Below, piece by piece: positions 7,531-16,386 of a stretch of 64,000 nt of DNA (the first letter of the stretch is position 1; every line of letters starts with the position of its first letter). A model generated the notes under the pieces. It worked only from the letters and a program-made list of their open reading frames with translations. It ran no database searches and was not told the DNA's origin. The stretch is taken from positions 248,001 through 312,000 of the forward strand of contig JAFVGZ010000003.1 of the NCBI GenBank assembly GCA_017478025.1. The letters run 5' to 3'. Made by a program: the position numbers and the translations under genes. Source of the DNA: Prevotella sp. (GTDB lineage Bacteria; Bacteroidota; Bacteroidia; Bacteroidales; Bacteroidaceae).

Positions 7531-10245
7531 ATGAAAAGACTATTTCTACTAACCCTATTCTCAGCTTTCGTGTCCCTATATGCCAGCGCCGACGGCTGGG
7601 ACGAGGCGCTTTACAGGCAGATTGAGAGCCGCATCGTTGCTCCTACATTTAAGGACAAAGAGTACAAAATCACAAAGTTCGGAGCCTCCACAAAAGCTTC
7701 AGCAGCAAAGAATCAGGAGGCCATCAACAAAGCCATCGCCAAGTGTTCGGCAAAGGGTGGCGGCAAGGTCATCGTTCCTGCAGGAACATACCTGACCGGA
7801 GCCATTCGCATGCAGTCAAACGTGAACCTGGTGATAGAGAAAGATGCCACCATACTCTTTGCCTATCAGCCCGAACTCTATCCACTCGTAAAGACCCGTT
7901 GGGAGGGCCTGAATCTGATGAACTACTCCCCATGCATCTACGCATATCAGGCTCAGAACATAGCCATCAGCGGCGAGGGAACCATTGACGGCAACGGCGA
8001 GAATGCCTCTTGGTGGCAATGGTGCGGAGCCGTGAAGTTCGGATTTGAGAAGGGCAAGACTCCGCAGGCACAGAACATGCCATTCTATAACGATGGCGAC
8101 ACACGCGACCCCGAGATGCTGCCTTATGTCACAGACTCTCTGGGCAATATGCTCACTAACCGTAACGCCCTGCTCAAGATGAGCGACATGGGGCTGGACA
8201 CGGAGAAGCGTATCTTCGGCACAGGTCACGGCATGCGCCCCCAGCTGGTCAATTTCTATGAGTGTCAGAACATTCTCATCGAAGATGTCACCATGCTGCG
8301 TTCCCCGTTCTGGGTTATCACGCCTACCTTCTCAAAGAATATCACCGTAAGGCGCGTGAAGGTAATCAACGAAGGTCCTAACGGCGACGGCTGCGACCCA
8401 GAGTCATGCGAGGACGTGCTCATAGAGGACTGTATCTTCCATACCGGCGATGACTGTATCGCCATCAAGTCGGGACGTAATGCCGACGGTCGTAAGGACA
8501 ACGTGCCTTCTCAGAATATCATCATCCGCGGCTGCACCATGGAGGACGGTCACGGTGGCGTAGTGCTCGGCTCTGAGATTTCTGCAGGCGTGAAGAACGT
8601 CTTTGCCGAGAACTGTAAGATGGACTCCCCTAACCTTGACCGCGTTCTGCGCATCAAGACCAACACCTGTCGCGGCGGCGTGACGGAGAATGTCTTCATG
8701 CGCAACATCGAGGTGGGCCAGTGCCGTGAGGCTGTGCTGCGCATCAACCTCGTCTATGAGCCACGCGAGCAGGCCAAGCGCGGATTCATACCAACGGTTC
8801 GCAACGTCTATATGGAGAATGTCACATGTCAGAAGTCCAAGTACGGCATACTGCTCAACGGACTTGAGGATCATGACAACATCTACAACATCAACGTGAA
8901 GAACTGCACCTTCAACGGCGTGACAAACGAGAAGGTACGCAAGACCGGCAAGTGTCACGACATCAACTTCGACAACCTGAGAATCAACGGCGAGCTGGTG
9001 CTCTCCAATCCTCCCTTCCCCCACTACTCTGAGTGGATGTCGTGGAGCGAGATGCAGCGCGTCGATAACCCTATCTACCTTGACTTTACCGACAAGGCAA
9101 AGCGTCCCAACGGCAAGTGGTCATACGTGATGGGCATAGAGCTGGAGGGCATACTGGACACCTATCTGGCTTACGGCAACCCCATCTTCCGTGACTACGT
9201 GAAGCGCTATCCCGAGCAGATGATCGACAAGACCGGCAAGACCGTGGGCTATGACATCAAGGCCTATAACCTCGACAACATACGTCCTGCCCGCCTCATC
9301 CTGCGTGCTAACCGTCTGTGGCCCCATGAAGGCTCTGACAAGGCTCTGCAGACATTCTTCAGACAACTCATAGAACAGCCGCGCACCAAGGAAGGCGTAT
9401 GGTGGCACAAGGAGATATACCATTGGCAGGTGTGGCTCGACGGTATCTATATGGGACTGCCGTTCTACACCATGTCAGCCGAAGAGCTGAAGGGCAAGAA
9501 GGCCGCACAGAAGTACTATGACGATGCCTACGACCAGATCAGCAAGACCTTCCATCGCACATTCGACGAGAAGACCGGCCTTTGGAAGCACGCATGGGAC
9601 GAGACACACACCATATTCTGGGCCGACAAAGAGACCGGCCTGAGCCAGCACACATGGGCACGCGCACAGGGCTGGTTCTGCATGGCAATGATAGAGATAC
9701 TTGACGCCCTGCCCGAGAACTACGCTCATCGTCAGGACATAGTGAACATGCTCCAGCAGGTTATGACCGCCACCCTGAACTATCAGGACAAGAAGAGCGG
9801 CTCATGGTTTGACGTTCTGGATGTTAACGACCCACAGAACTACATCGAATCCACGGCATCATCCATGTTCACCTACGTATTGCTCAAGGGTGCACGCCTC
9901 GGCTACCTGCCCACCAAGCAGCAGATGTCTGTAGGCAACACGGCATATCCTCTCTGCGAGGAGGCCAAGAAGATGGGCGGCGAGAAATATGACTTCAAGG
10001 CAGAAGGTGTGAAGGCATATCAGGCCCTGCTCAACAACTTCATCAAGACCAACGACGACAAGACCATCAGCCTCACCCAATGCTGCTCTGTCAGCGGCCT
10101 TGGCCCTGAAAAGTCACCCAACCGCGACGGCTCCTTCAAGTACTACATGAGCGAGCCCATCCGCGACAACGACGCCAAGGGCATAGGCCCATTTATCTGG
10201 GCATCACTCGAAATGGAGCGTGACGGCTTCAAGGCTGGGTTCTAA
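7531..10245 (+). CDS. GH28 polygalacturonase - GH105 unsaturated rhamnogalacturonyl hydrolase fusion
   Basis: 904 residues with signal peptide MKRLFLLTLFSAFVSLYASA, so periplasmic or exported. N-terminal GH28 right-handed beta-helix (about 45-490): substrate-site motifs 'GPNGDGCDPES' near 280, 'HTGDDCIAIKSG' near 303, 'GHGGVVLGSE' near 340 and 'RIKT' near 373 supply the catalytic Asp triad, His and Arg/Lys. C-terminal GH105 (about 510-904): 'YHWQVWLDGIYMGLPFY' near 630 carries the catalytic Asp, with 'TWARAQGWFCMAMIEIL' near 708. The pair would cleave galacturonan or rhamnogalacturonan backbones and then remove the unsaturated uronate that lyases leave at chain ends. No SusC/SusD pair is adjacent; the rhamnose operon at 52 kb would use the released rhamnose. 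A strong terminator follows. Confidence 0.93.
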   Translation: MKRLFLLTLFSAFVSLYASADGWDEALYRQIESRIVAPTFKDKEYKITKFGASTKASAAKNQEAINKAIAKCSAKGGGKVIVPAGTYLTGAIRMQSNVNLVIEKDATILFAYQPELYPLVKTRWEGLNLMNYSPCIYAYQAQNIAISGEGTIDGNGENASWWQWCGAVKFGFEKGKTPQAQNMPFYNDGDTRDPEMLPYVTDSLGNMLTNRNALLKMSDMGLDTEKRIFGTGHGMRPQLVNFYECQNILIEDVTMLRSPFWVITPTFSKNITVRRVKVINEGPNGDGCDPESCEDVLIEDCIFHTGDDCIAIKSGRNADGRKDNVPSQNIIIRGCTMEDGHGGVVLGSEISAGVKNVFAENCKMDSPNLDRVLRIKTNTCRGGVTENVFMRNIEVGQCREAVLRINLVYEPREQAKRGFIPTVRNVYMENVTCQKSKYGILLNGLEDHDNIYNINVKNCTFNGVTNEKVRKTGKCHDINFDNLRINGELVLSNPPFPHYSEWMSWSEMQRVDNPIYLDFTDKAKRPNGKWSYVMGIELEGILDTYLAYGNPIFRDYVKRYPEQMIDKTGKTVGYDIKAYNLDNIRPARLILRANRLWPHEGSDKALQTFFRQLIEQPRTKEGVWWHKEIYHWQVWLDGIYMGLPFYTMSAEELKGKKAAQKYYDDAYDQISKTFHRTFDEKTGLWKHAWDETHTIFWADKETGLSQHTWARAQGWFCMAMIEILDALPENYAHRQDIVNMLQQVMTATLNYQDKKSGSWFDVLDVNDPQNYIESTASSMFTYVLLKGARLGYLPTKQQMSVGNTAYPLCEEAKKMGGEKYDFKAEGVKAYQALLNNFIKTNDDKTISLTQCCSVSGLGPEKSPNRDGSFKYYMSEPIRDNDAKGIGPFIWASLEMERDGFKAGF

Positions 10246-10320
10246 TCCCCCACCCCATTTACCCGGAAAGACAGAAAAACAAAGGAAACGATAGGTGTCA
10301 GTCACCTGTCTCCTGGGACA

Positions 10321-10362
10321 TAAAGAAAGATGCAGGACTATTGAGCCCTGCATCTTTCTTTA
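10321..10362 (+). terminator. Terminator of the GH28-GH105 gene
   Basis: A perfect 16-bp stem, TAAAGAAAGATGCAGG (10321-10336) with CCTGCATCTTTCTTTA (10347-10362), around a 10-base loop; the 3' arm itself is T-rich. Confidence 0.88.
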
Positions 10363-10440
10363 TATATATAAGGTGAACTATTTGTCCCCAGTGGCATCTT
10401 GACCGCAAAGACAAACAGATATACACAAACAACACTTGAG

Positions 10441-10512
10441 TTAAGTTACTCAGGAGCACGACTTAAGTTACTTAGGAGCACAGCTTAAGTTACTTAGGAT
10501 AACAGTTTAAGA
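10441..10512. repeat. 22-bp period array B (3 units and a partial)
   Basis: Units at 10441, 10463 and 10485 all begin TTAAGTTACT and continue YAGGAGCACRRC or a variant; a partial unit TTAAG follows at 10507. It ends 88 bp upstream of the -7 element of the cobalamin operon. The first unit is identical over 22 bases to the first unit of the array at 33990. Confidence 0.88.
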
Positions 10513-10576
10513 ATCACTAGTGACATCGTAACAGGCAAGCAAACAGACCTCAGAGTTTTAATTTTAACGTTTTTTC

Positions 10577-10607
10577 TTGCATATTAAATAAATAATGTGT
10601 AATTTTG
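10577..10607 (+). promoter_or_regulatory. Promoter of the cobalamin uptake/late-synthesis operon
   Basis: TTG at 10577-10579, 20 bp, then TAATTTTG at 10600-10607. Transcription would begin just ahead of the cobalamin riboswitch. Confidence 0.75.
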
Positions 10608-10613
10608 CAGCCG

Positions 10614-10800
10614 CATTTCAGGTGATGCCTTTGGTTTGTGACCAAAAGGCAGAGAGGGAATCGGGTGAAAATCCCGAACAGTACCCGCTACTGTAGATGC
10701 CCTTTTTCGGAATGTGCTATAGAAAGCCACTGTCAAAAAGAGACGTTTGATGGGAAGGCGCACATTCGGGGCAAAGTCAGGAAACCTGCCTGGAAGGAAA
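10614..10800 (+). ncRNA. Cobalamin riboswitch (adenosylcobalamin-type leader)
   Basis: Conserved blocks appear in the expected order: GGTGATGCC near 10621; the AGGGAATCGGGTGAAAATCC block near 10654; CAGTACCCGCTACTGT (10679-10694), the P5/L5 hairpin; GCCACTG near 10726; TGGGAAGG near 10750; and the B12-box region AAGTCAGGAAACCTGCCTGG (10774-10793). It should bind a cobalamin and turn down expression of the operon that starts 36 bases later, through either translation or transcription control; no clear intrinsic terminator lies before the ATG, which favours masking of the start region. Confidence 0.95.
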
Positions 10801-10836
10801 AAACATAAAAGAGAATAAAGGATCTGCTACGGGATT

Positions 10837-12954
10837 ATGGCGGACGACAGTCAGGTAAGAAAAAATAAGATGTATCATTATTATGCGATGCAGCTTGCTT
10901 TGGTAGCAGGTCTGTTTTGCTGTACGGTTGCCTCTGCTCAGAAGGTGACCGGTGACAGTATTGTACGCAATCAGGAGCTGTCACAGGTCGTTGTGACTGG
11001 TACGGGCACGCACAACAGGGCCCGCAATGCCGTTGTGCCGGTTCAGGTCATCACCTCTGAGGAGCTTCAGCGGATGCAAGTCACAAACCTTGAGGATGCC
11101 CTGAAGCAGCTGACCTCGAGCGTCACCACGATGACCAACGGCATGGGTACGACGATGATGATGAACGGCCTGAACGAGGACTATATCCTGATACTGGAGA
11201 ATGGTAAGCGATTGACGGGCGATGACCGCTATACGCGCATCAATATGGCCAACGTGAAGCGTATCGAGGTGCTCTCCGGCGCCTGTTCGGCCCTGTATGG
11301 CAGCGAGGCGATAGGCGGCGTCATCAACATCATCACCACGGCACCCTCTATGACGGCTCCCTCGGCAGAGAAGCACAGAGAAGCGAGGGTTGACGTGACG
11401 AACAATACCTCATACACCAGCAAGGGGCGCTTTGCGGAAAGCATCTCGGCAAATATTGAGAAAGGACGGCTGAGCAGCAGCAGCTCCTTCCAGCACCAGC
11501 AGGCAGACAACTGGCAGGTGAACGGGACGGAAGAGGTGATGGGCCAGCTGATGCCTACGGGGAGAGTGATGAGCCAGGGCTATCACAGCAATCTGTTGAA
11601 CCAACGCCTGACATGGGATATGGGCAAGGGCGTAACGGTCTATCTGAAGGGCAGTTTCTATGACTACCTAACGGAACGCCCGCAAATGGCGCGTTACTAT
11701 AAAGGCTCCACGAAGAACGGCGAGACCGTCTATACGGAGAAAGAGGCCTACAGCTATGACCTGCATCGGCAGGACTATATGTACGGAGTGGGTGCCACGT
11801 GGAAGGTCAGCAGCAAGACCTATCTGGAGGCAGACTTCTATAGCGACAACCTGACGAGCGAGCGCGACTCCTTTGACACCACGCGTCCCGGAGGCACGCA
11901 GCTCACCAAGCGCACACATTATTATAACGGCACGCTGAGGGGAATCTTCCGTCTTGGCAGCTGGAACAAGCTGTCAGCCGGAGCGGAGTACGTGCATGAG
12001 ACGTACAAGAGCTACAACTTCTCATTTCGCTCGATGTACACGCTATCCCTCTATGCTCAGGACGAGGTGCGCATCTGCAAGAACCTGCAGGGCGTATTGG
12101 GACTTCGCTATATCAACAACCGCTTCTTCGGCAGCTATGCCACACCCAGCGTTGGCCTGATGTACCGTCTCGGCGGGTTCAGCTTCCGTGCCGGATATAG
12201 CGCCGGCTATCGCACGCCGACTCTGGTGCAGATATACTATGAGAACGACGAGACAAAGAACGTCACCATAGGCAATCAGGATCTGAAGCCCGAGAAGAGC
12301 AACTACTATAACGTGAGCGTAGATTACAACAACAACTGGCTGAGCCTGAAGGTGGGCGGCTTCATCAACGATGTGCGCGACATGATATCCTATCGTGTCC
12401 TGACCGATGAAGAGGTAGCTGTGAGGGGGCTGGATGTGAAATATCCTACTGCCACGAAATATCAGCAACGTGACAACATAGACCGCTCTAAGGTCAAGGG
12501 TCTGCATGTGAGTGCCACGCTATACCTGCCATACTATATACGCCTGGGAGGAGCCTACACCCTGACAGATGCTAAGGCTGAGACCGTGAAGCTCAACAGC
12601 AAGACTCAGGAGTATGAGACCACGTCAGAGCCTACCGACCGTAGCGTGAAGCACACGGGGCGCGTCTTTGCCGGATGGGAACACACGTGGGGCAACTACA
12701 GGCTCAACATAGACCTGAACGGCCACCTGCAAGGCCGCCGCTGGAGCACCAGCTACGGATGGGCTCCCGCGTTCACGCAGTTTGACCTTCACACGACCCA
12801 CACCTTCTACCTGAACAAAGTGGAGCTGATACCCGGTCTTGGTATAGAGAACATCTTTAACAAGCGCGACACCCGTCCGTGGAACAGCAATTTCTCAACC
12901 CTGCATCCCGGACGCTGCATATTCGTTTCCTTTAAGTTGAGAGCAAGAAACTAA
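10837..12954 (+). CDS. TonB-dependent outer-membrane receptor, BtuB-like (first copy)
   Basis: 705 residues from the ATG at 10837; the ATG at 10870 is an alternative. Signal peptide region 'MQLALVAGLFCCTVASAQ'. Plug domain about 40-160 ('VVVTGTGTHNRARNAVVPVQ', 'YGSEAIGGVINIITT'), then a 22-strand barrel ending in '...PGRCIFVSFKLRARN'. BtuB-type receptors import cobalamin or corrinoids across the outer membrane with TonB-ExbBD energy. The assignment rests on the riboswitch directly upstream and cobalamin genes downstream. A second receptor follows after 2 bases, so the pair is co-translated; the two may differ in corrinoid preference. Confidence 0.88.
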   Translation: MADDSQVRKNKMYHYYAMQLALVAGLFCCTVASAQKVTGDSIVRNQELSQVVVTGTGTHNRARNAVVPVQVITSEELQRMQVTNLEDALKQLTSSVTTMTNGMGTTMMMNGLNEDYILILENGKRLTGDDRYTRINMANVKRIEVLSGACSALYGSEAIGGVINIITTAPSMTAPSAEKHREARVDVTNNTSYTSKGRFAESISANIEKGRLSSSSSFQHQQADNWQVNGTEEVMGQLMPTGRVMSQGYHSNLLNQRLTWDMGKGVTVYLKGSFYDYLTERPQMARYYKGSTKNGETVYTEKEAYSYDLHRQDYMYGVGATWKVSSKTYLEADFYSDNLTSERDSFDTTRPGGTQLTKRTHYYNGTLRGIFRLGSWNKLSAGAEYVHETYKSYNFSFRSMYTLSLYAQDEVRICKNLQGVLGLRYINNRFFGSYATPSVGLMYRLGGFSFRAGYSAGYRTPTLVQIYYENDETKNVTIGNQDLKPEKSNYYNVSVDYNNNWLSLKVGGFINDVRDMISYRVLTDEEVAVRGLDVKYPTATKYQQRDNIDRSKVKGLHVSATLYLPYYIRLGGAYTLTDAKAETVKLNSKTQEYETTSEPTDRSVKHTGRVFAGWEHTWGNYRLNIDLNGHLQGRRWSTSYGWAPAFTQFDLHTTHTFYLNKVELIPGLGIENIFNKRDTRPWNSNFSTLHPGRCIFVSFKLRARN

Positions 12955-12956
12955 AA

Positions 12957-15128
12957 ATGACTTTGCGTTACACCTTATTATATATTATACTTTGCCTCCC
13001 TTTGCTCATGTTTGGACAAAGCAAGGAGAAGGAGCTGCAGCTGCAGGAGGTTGTGGTCACGGCTACGGGTACCCAGCACACGCTAAAGGATGTGCCCGTA
13101 CAGACAGAGGTCATCAACCGCAAGATGCTGGACAGTTTCGGCGGCAAGAGCATCGAGGAGATTCTCGGTTCACTGACGGCCTCCTTTGCCTTCAACGAGG
13201 GAGACATGGGCAGCCAGATGCAGCTCAACGGACTGGGCAACAGCTATATCCTGATACTCATAGACGGCAAGCGCATTCATGGCGACGTGGGAGGCGAGAA
13301 CGACCTGGGGCTGATAGACCCTCAGAACATAGAGCGCATCGAGATAGTGAAAGGTGCGCAAAGTGCCCTGTATGGCAGCGATGCTATGGCAGGTGTCATC
13401 AATATCATCACAAAGAAACACATGGAAGCGGGCATATATGCCGACAACAGCACGCGCTACGGAATGCACAACGACCTGAGGCAGCACAACACGATATCCC
13501 TGAACATCGGCAAGTTCGGCAGCCAGACAAACTTCCAGCTGCAACGCAACGACGGATGGCAGAACACGGCAGAGGAATATGCTGAGGGAATGGTGCTGAC
13601 AGACAGCAAGAACAAGACCGTAAACGAGTTTCGCAACTGGCAGATAGCAGAACATCTGACCTATCGGCCATTGGAAAACCTTGAGCTCTATGCCGACGGC
13701 ATGTACTACCGCAAGAATATCTACCGCCCCAAGAACGGCAATCATCCCAGCTGCGATGTCTATACATACGACCTGCGTTACAACAACGCTTCGGCATCAG
13801 TAGGAGGCAAATGGAACTTCGGGGCAGCCAGGAAGAACAGCCTCACGCTCGATGTGGATTGGAACAAACATGCTTATTACTATGACTATACGGCCCACAC
13901 GTACGAATACGTCCTGCTGAAGGGCGAGGAATACGGAGACCTTGACGGCGAGTGGTATTCCGTGCCCTACCTGCCCGGTCAGAGCAAGCTGCAGAGCGAC
14001 CAGCAACGGGTTATGGCCCAGTTGAAAGGTATTTTCTATCTGCCACAGGCAAACACCCTGCACGCGGGAACTGAATACCGTTATGACTATCTGAACGCTC
14101 CCGACAGAACCGAGACGGGTACGGCAAGCGACTGGACCACGGCTCTCTACGTGCAGGATGAGTTTGACAAGCTGGAGTGGCTGAACCTGACAGCCGGCCT
14201 AAGACTGGTGCGCAATCAGAACTTCGGAGTCAGAGTGACACCCAAGGTGAGTGCTATGTTCTCAGCAGGTGACTTCCGGTTCCGTTTAGGATGGAGCCAG
14301 GGATTCAAGACCCCTACCGTCAAGGAGTTGCATTATCGCTACCTGCACGTGATGGGCAGCAGCACGTTCTTCAATATAGGCAACACGGGCCTTAACCCTC
14401 AGACGAGTAATTACTTCTCGGGCAACGTAGAGTATCGCGGGGAAAAGCTAACCGTTGCTGTCAGCGGCTACCTGAACGAGCTCGACAATATGATAGCCTT
14501 GGTCAATGTCCCCGTAGGCGAGATTCCTGCAGGCATCACTACCGCCTATCTTGGAGACGGCAGCACAGGCGTGCAGGCGCGCATGTATAAGAATATGGAA
14601 GACGCGCGCACGTATGGAATAGATTTCACGCTTTCATATCAGATAATCAAAGGCCTTACGTTGAACACGGCATACAGTTGGCTGAACACGGAGGCCCATC
14701 TGTATGACGCGGAGAAAGACAGAATGATATCTGTGACCATCGACGGAACGGCACACCATAAGTGGAGCGCCTCGGCTATGTACAGCCACACGTTCAGTCC
14801 CCTCTACAAGCTTGGCATCAACCTCTCGACACGTGGCAGTAGCACACGCCTCTATCAGAACAACAGAAACGGTAAGGCCTTCCAGATATGGAGGATAAAC
14901 ACGACACACGACTTTGGCAAGCGCGACAAGATGCTGGCATACAGAGTGGAGCTGGGAGTGGATAACATTTTCAATTACGTTGACCGCACCATGCATCCAT
15001 ATCATCTGGGCAACAATACATCCGGGACAACGGTATATGGCACCTTCGGCATAAAGTTCAATTACGGAAAGAAAGTCAAAAACAATACATTATCAACCAA
15101 ACAAAATTTTAATGACTATGAAGATTAA
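12957..15128 (+). CDS. TonB-dependent outer-membrane receptor, BtuB-like (second copy)
   Basis: 723 residues with signal peptide 'MTLRYTLLYIILCLPLLMFGQ'. The plug carries 'LQEVVVTATGTQHTLKDVPV', 'ILILIDGKRIHGDV' and 'ALYGSDAMAGVINIITKK'; the barrel ends 'YGTFGIKFNYGKK' plus a 20-residue tail encoded up to and into the next gene. It is a paralogue of the receptor ending 2 bases upstream, but divergent. Its 3' end overlaps the cbiK start by 17 bases. Under the same riboswitch it most likely also takes up corrinoids, though an early precursor or cobalt chelate is possible because the next gene is a chelatase. Confidence 0.87.
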   Translation: MTLRYTLLYIILCLPLLMFGQSKEKELQLQEVVVTATGTQHTLKDVPVQTEVINRKMLDSFGGKSIEEILGSLTASFAFNEGDMGSQMQLNGLGNSYILILIDGKRIHGDVGGENDLGLIDPQNIERIEIVKGAQSALYGSDAMAGVINIITKKHMEAGIYADNSTRYGMHNDLRQHNTISLNIGKFGSQTNFQLQRNDGWQNTAEEYAEGMVLTDSKNKTVNEFRNWQIAEHLTYRPLENLELYADGMYYRKNIYRPKNGNHPSCDVYTYDLRYNNASASVGGKWNFGAARKNSLTLDVDWNKHAYYYDYTAHTYEYVLLKGEEYGDLDGEWYSVPYLPGQSKLQSDQQRVMAQLKGIFYLPQANTLHAGTEYRYDYLNAPDRTETGTASDWTTALYVQDEFDKLEWLNLTAGLRLVRNQNFGVRVTPKVSAMFSAGDFRFRLGWSQGFKTPTVKELHYRYLHVMGSSTFFNIGNTGLNPQTSNYFSGNVEYRGEKLTVAVSGYLNELDNMIALVNVPVGEIPAGITTAYLGDGSTGVQARMYKNMEDARTYGIDFTLSYQIIKGLTLNTAYSWLNTEAHLYDAEKDRMISVTIDGTAHHKWSASAMYSHTFSPLYKLGINLSTRGSSTRLYQNNRNGKAFQIWRINTTHDFGKRDKMLAYRVELGVDNIFNYVDRTMHPYHLGNNTSGTTVYGTFGIKFNYGKKVKNNTLSTKQNFNDYED

Positions 15129-16257
15129 ATCATTTATTCTCGCTGCCATGATGTTTGCTCTGGCAGCCCCGATGTTTGTATCATGCGGTAGTGACGACAA
15201 TGACGACAACGGCGGTCAGATTGTAGAAAACATTGTGTCTGAGTACACGGTCAACGACAAGATGGTAGCTGACCAGAAGAAGAAATCAGGCAAGGACGTA
15301 GCAGTCCTGTTGGTAGCCTTCGGCTCCACATGGAATAACGCCTTCCTCGCCTTTGACGCCACTAAGGCAGCCTACGAGAAGGCATTCCCTGAGGCTGATG
15401 TCTATATGAGTTTCTCAAGTGACATCTGCATCAATCGTGCAAGCGTAGGTGAGAACACGGACGACAACGGTAACATCGTAAAGCGTGACTACTATGAGCC
15501 CCGTTACCTGCTTCATGCCATCGGCGCGTCTAAGTATAGCAAGATTTATGTGCAGTCCCTGCAGGTTATTCCGGGCGAGGAATTTGCTGCTGTAGTAGCA
15601 AGCGTGAAGAAGTTTATGAACAACGGCTATCTCAAGGACGCGCATCTTGATGACGAATACCTTGCAAAGTTGCAGGATGATGAGGCAATCTTCCTCGGTA
15701 TGCCTCTGCTCAGCGACCCGGATGTTGACGTTCCTCTGGTCGCTTCTGAGCTTAACGCGTTTTGCAAGGACGAAGCCGCTCAGGGCGTTGTAGCCTTCAT
15801 GGGTCACGGTAACCCAGACAGCTATGACACCTTCAAGGCCAACATTCGCTATACCCAGCTTGAGAAGGCCCTGCAGACCTATAGCAAGAAATACTTCGTT
15901 GGAACTGTTGATATGCCTGACAACTATAAGCAGGACGTGCTGGCCCGCATGAAGGAGCAGGGCATCACGGAAGGCAAGCTCTATCTGCACGCTCTCATGT
16001 CTATCGCCGGTGACCACGCTCACAATGACATGGCTGGAGCCGGTAAAGAGTATTGGGACGCAGAGGATGAAGAGTCTGAGGACAACAGCTGGTTTGAGTT
16101 CTTCGGTCACAAGGGCTTTAGTCCTATCGTTGTCAAGGCTGGCAATCATCCACAGGGTCTCCTTGAGCATCAGGGAGTGCTGAATGTGTGGATAAAGCAT
16201 ACGAAAGAGGCTGAGTTCCTTGAGGATGCTTACCATAGCATGTATCCAGAAGAGTAA
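15112..16257 (+). CDS. cbiK: Lipoprotein CbiK-type cobaltochelatase
   Basis: 381 residues, or 379 from the second ATG at 15118. CbiK is a class II chelatase that inserts Co2+ into sirohydrochlorin. Family signatures: 'VAVLLVAFGSTWNNAF' near 62, 'GHGNPDS' with one catalytic His near 231, and 'GDHAHNDMAGA' with the second near 299. Unlike the cytoplasmic Salmonella enzyme, this one has a signal peptide with a lipobox (MFVSCGSDD, acylated Cys about residue 26), so it should be anchored in an envelope membrane facing the periplasm, as known for the periplasmic CbiK of Desulfovibrio. It sits directly after two TonB receptors, overlapping the second by 17 bases. A role in metal loading or removal on imported tetrapyrroles is possible. 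Confidence 0.9.
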   Translation: MTMKIKSFILAAMMFALAAPMFVSCGSDDNDDNGGQIVENIVSEYTVNDKMVADQKKKSGKDVAVLLVAFGSTWNNAFLAFDATKAAYEKAFPEADVYMSFSSDICINRASVGENTDDNGNIVKRDYYEPRYLLHAIGASKYSKIYVQSLQVIPGEEFAAVVASVKKFMNNGYLKDAHLDDEYLAKLQDDEAIFLGMPLLSDPDVDVPLVASELNAFCKDEAAQGVVAFMGHGNPDSYDTFKANIRYTQLEKALQTYSKKYFVGTVDMPDNYKQDVLARMKEQGITEGKLYLHALMSIAGDHAHNDMAGAGKEYWDAEDEESEDNSWFEFFGHKGFSPIVVKAGNHPQGLLEHQGVLNVWIKHTKEAEFLEDAYHSMYPEE

Positions 16258-16260
16258 AAA

Positions 16261-16380
16261 AAAGGAGTTAAGAAGTTAAGGAGTTAAGATGTTAAGACAA
16301 TAGTATGGCTGTTTGCCACTAATTGTCAAGTATCGTTACTGTAGTTCTTTGTATTGTCTTATCTCCTTAACTACTTAACT
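16261..16380. repeat. Octamer GGAGTTAA-type array with inverted counterpart
   Basis: GGAGTTAA, GAAGTTAA, GGAGTTAA, GATGTTAA run from 16263 to about 16295; a complementary TCTCCTTAACTACTTAACT is at about 16361-16380, just before the cbiA start. The intervening 60 bases hold nothing recognisable. The arms could form a long hairpin between cbiK and cbiA. Confidence 0.65.
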
Positions 16381-16386
16381 AAAAAA

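Noticed and set aside
8404-9024. Long minus-strand frame inside the GH28 domain, and similar antisense frames in cobT, cbiH-C and rhaA
   Set aside because: Shadows of strongly coding plus or minus genes; no family motifs or initiation signals.
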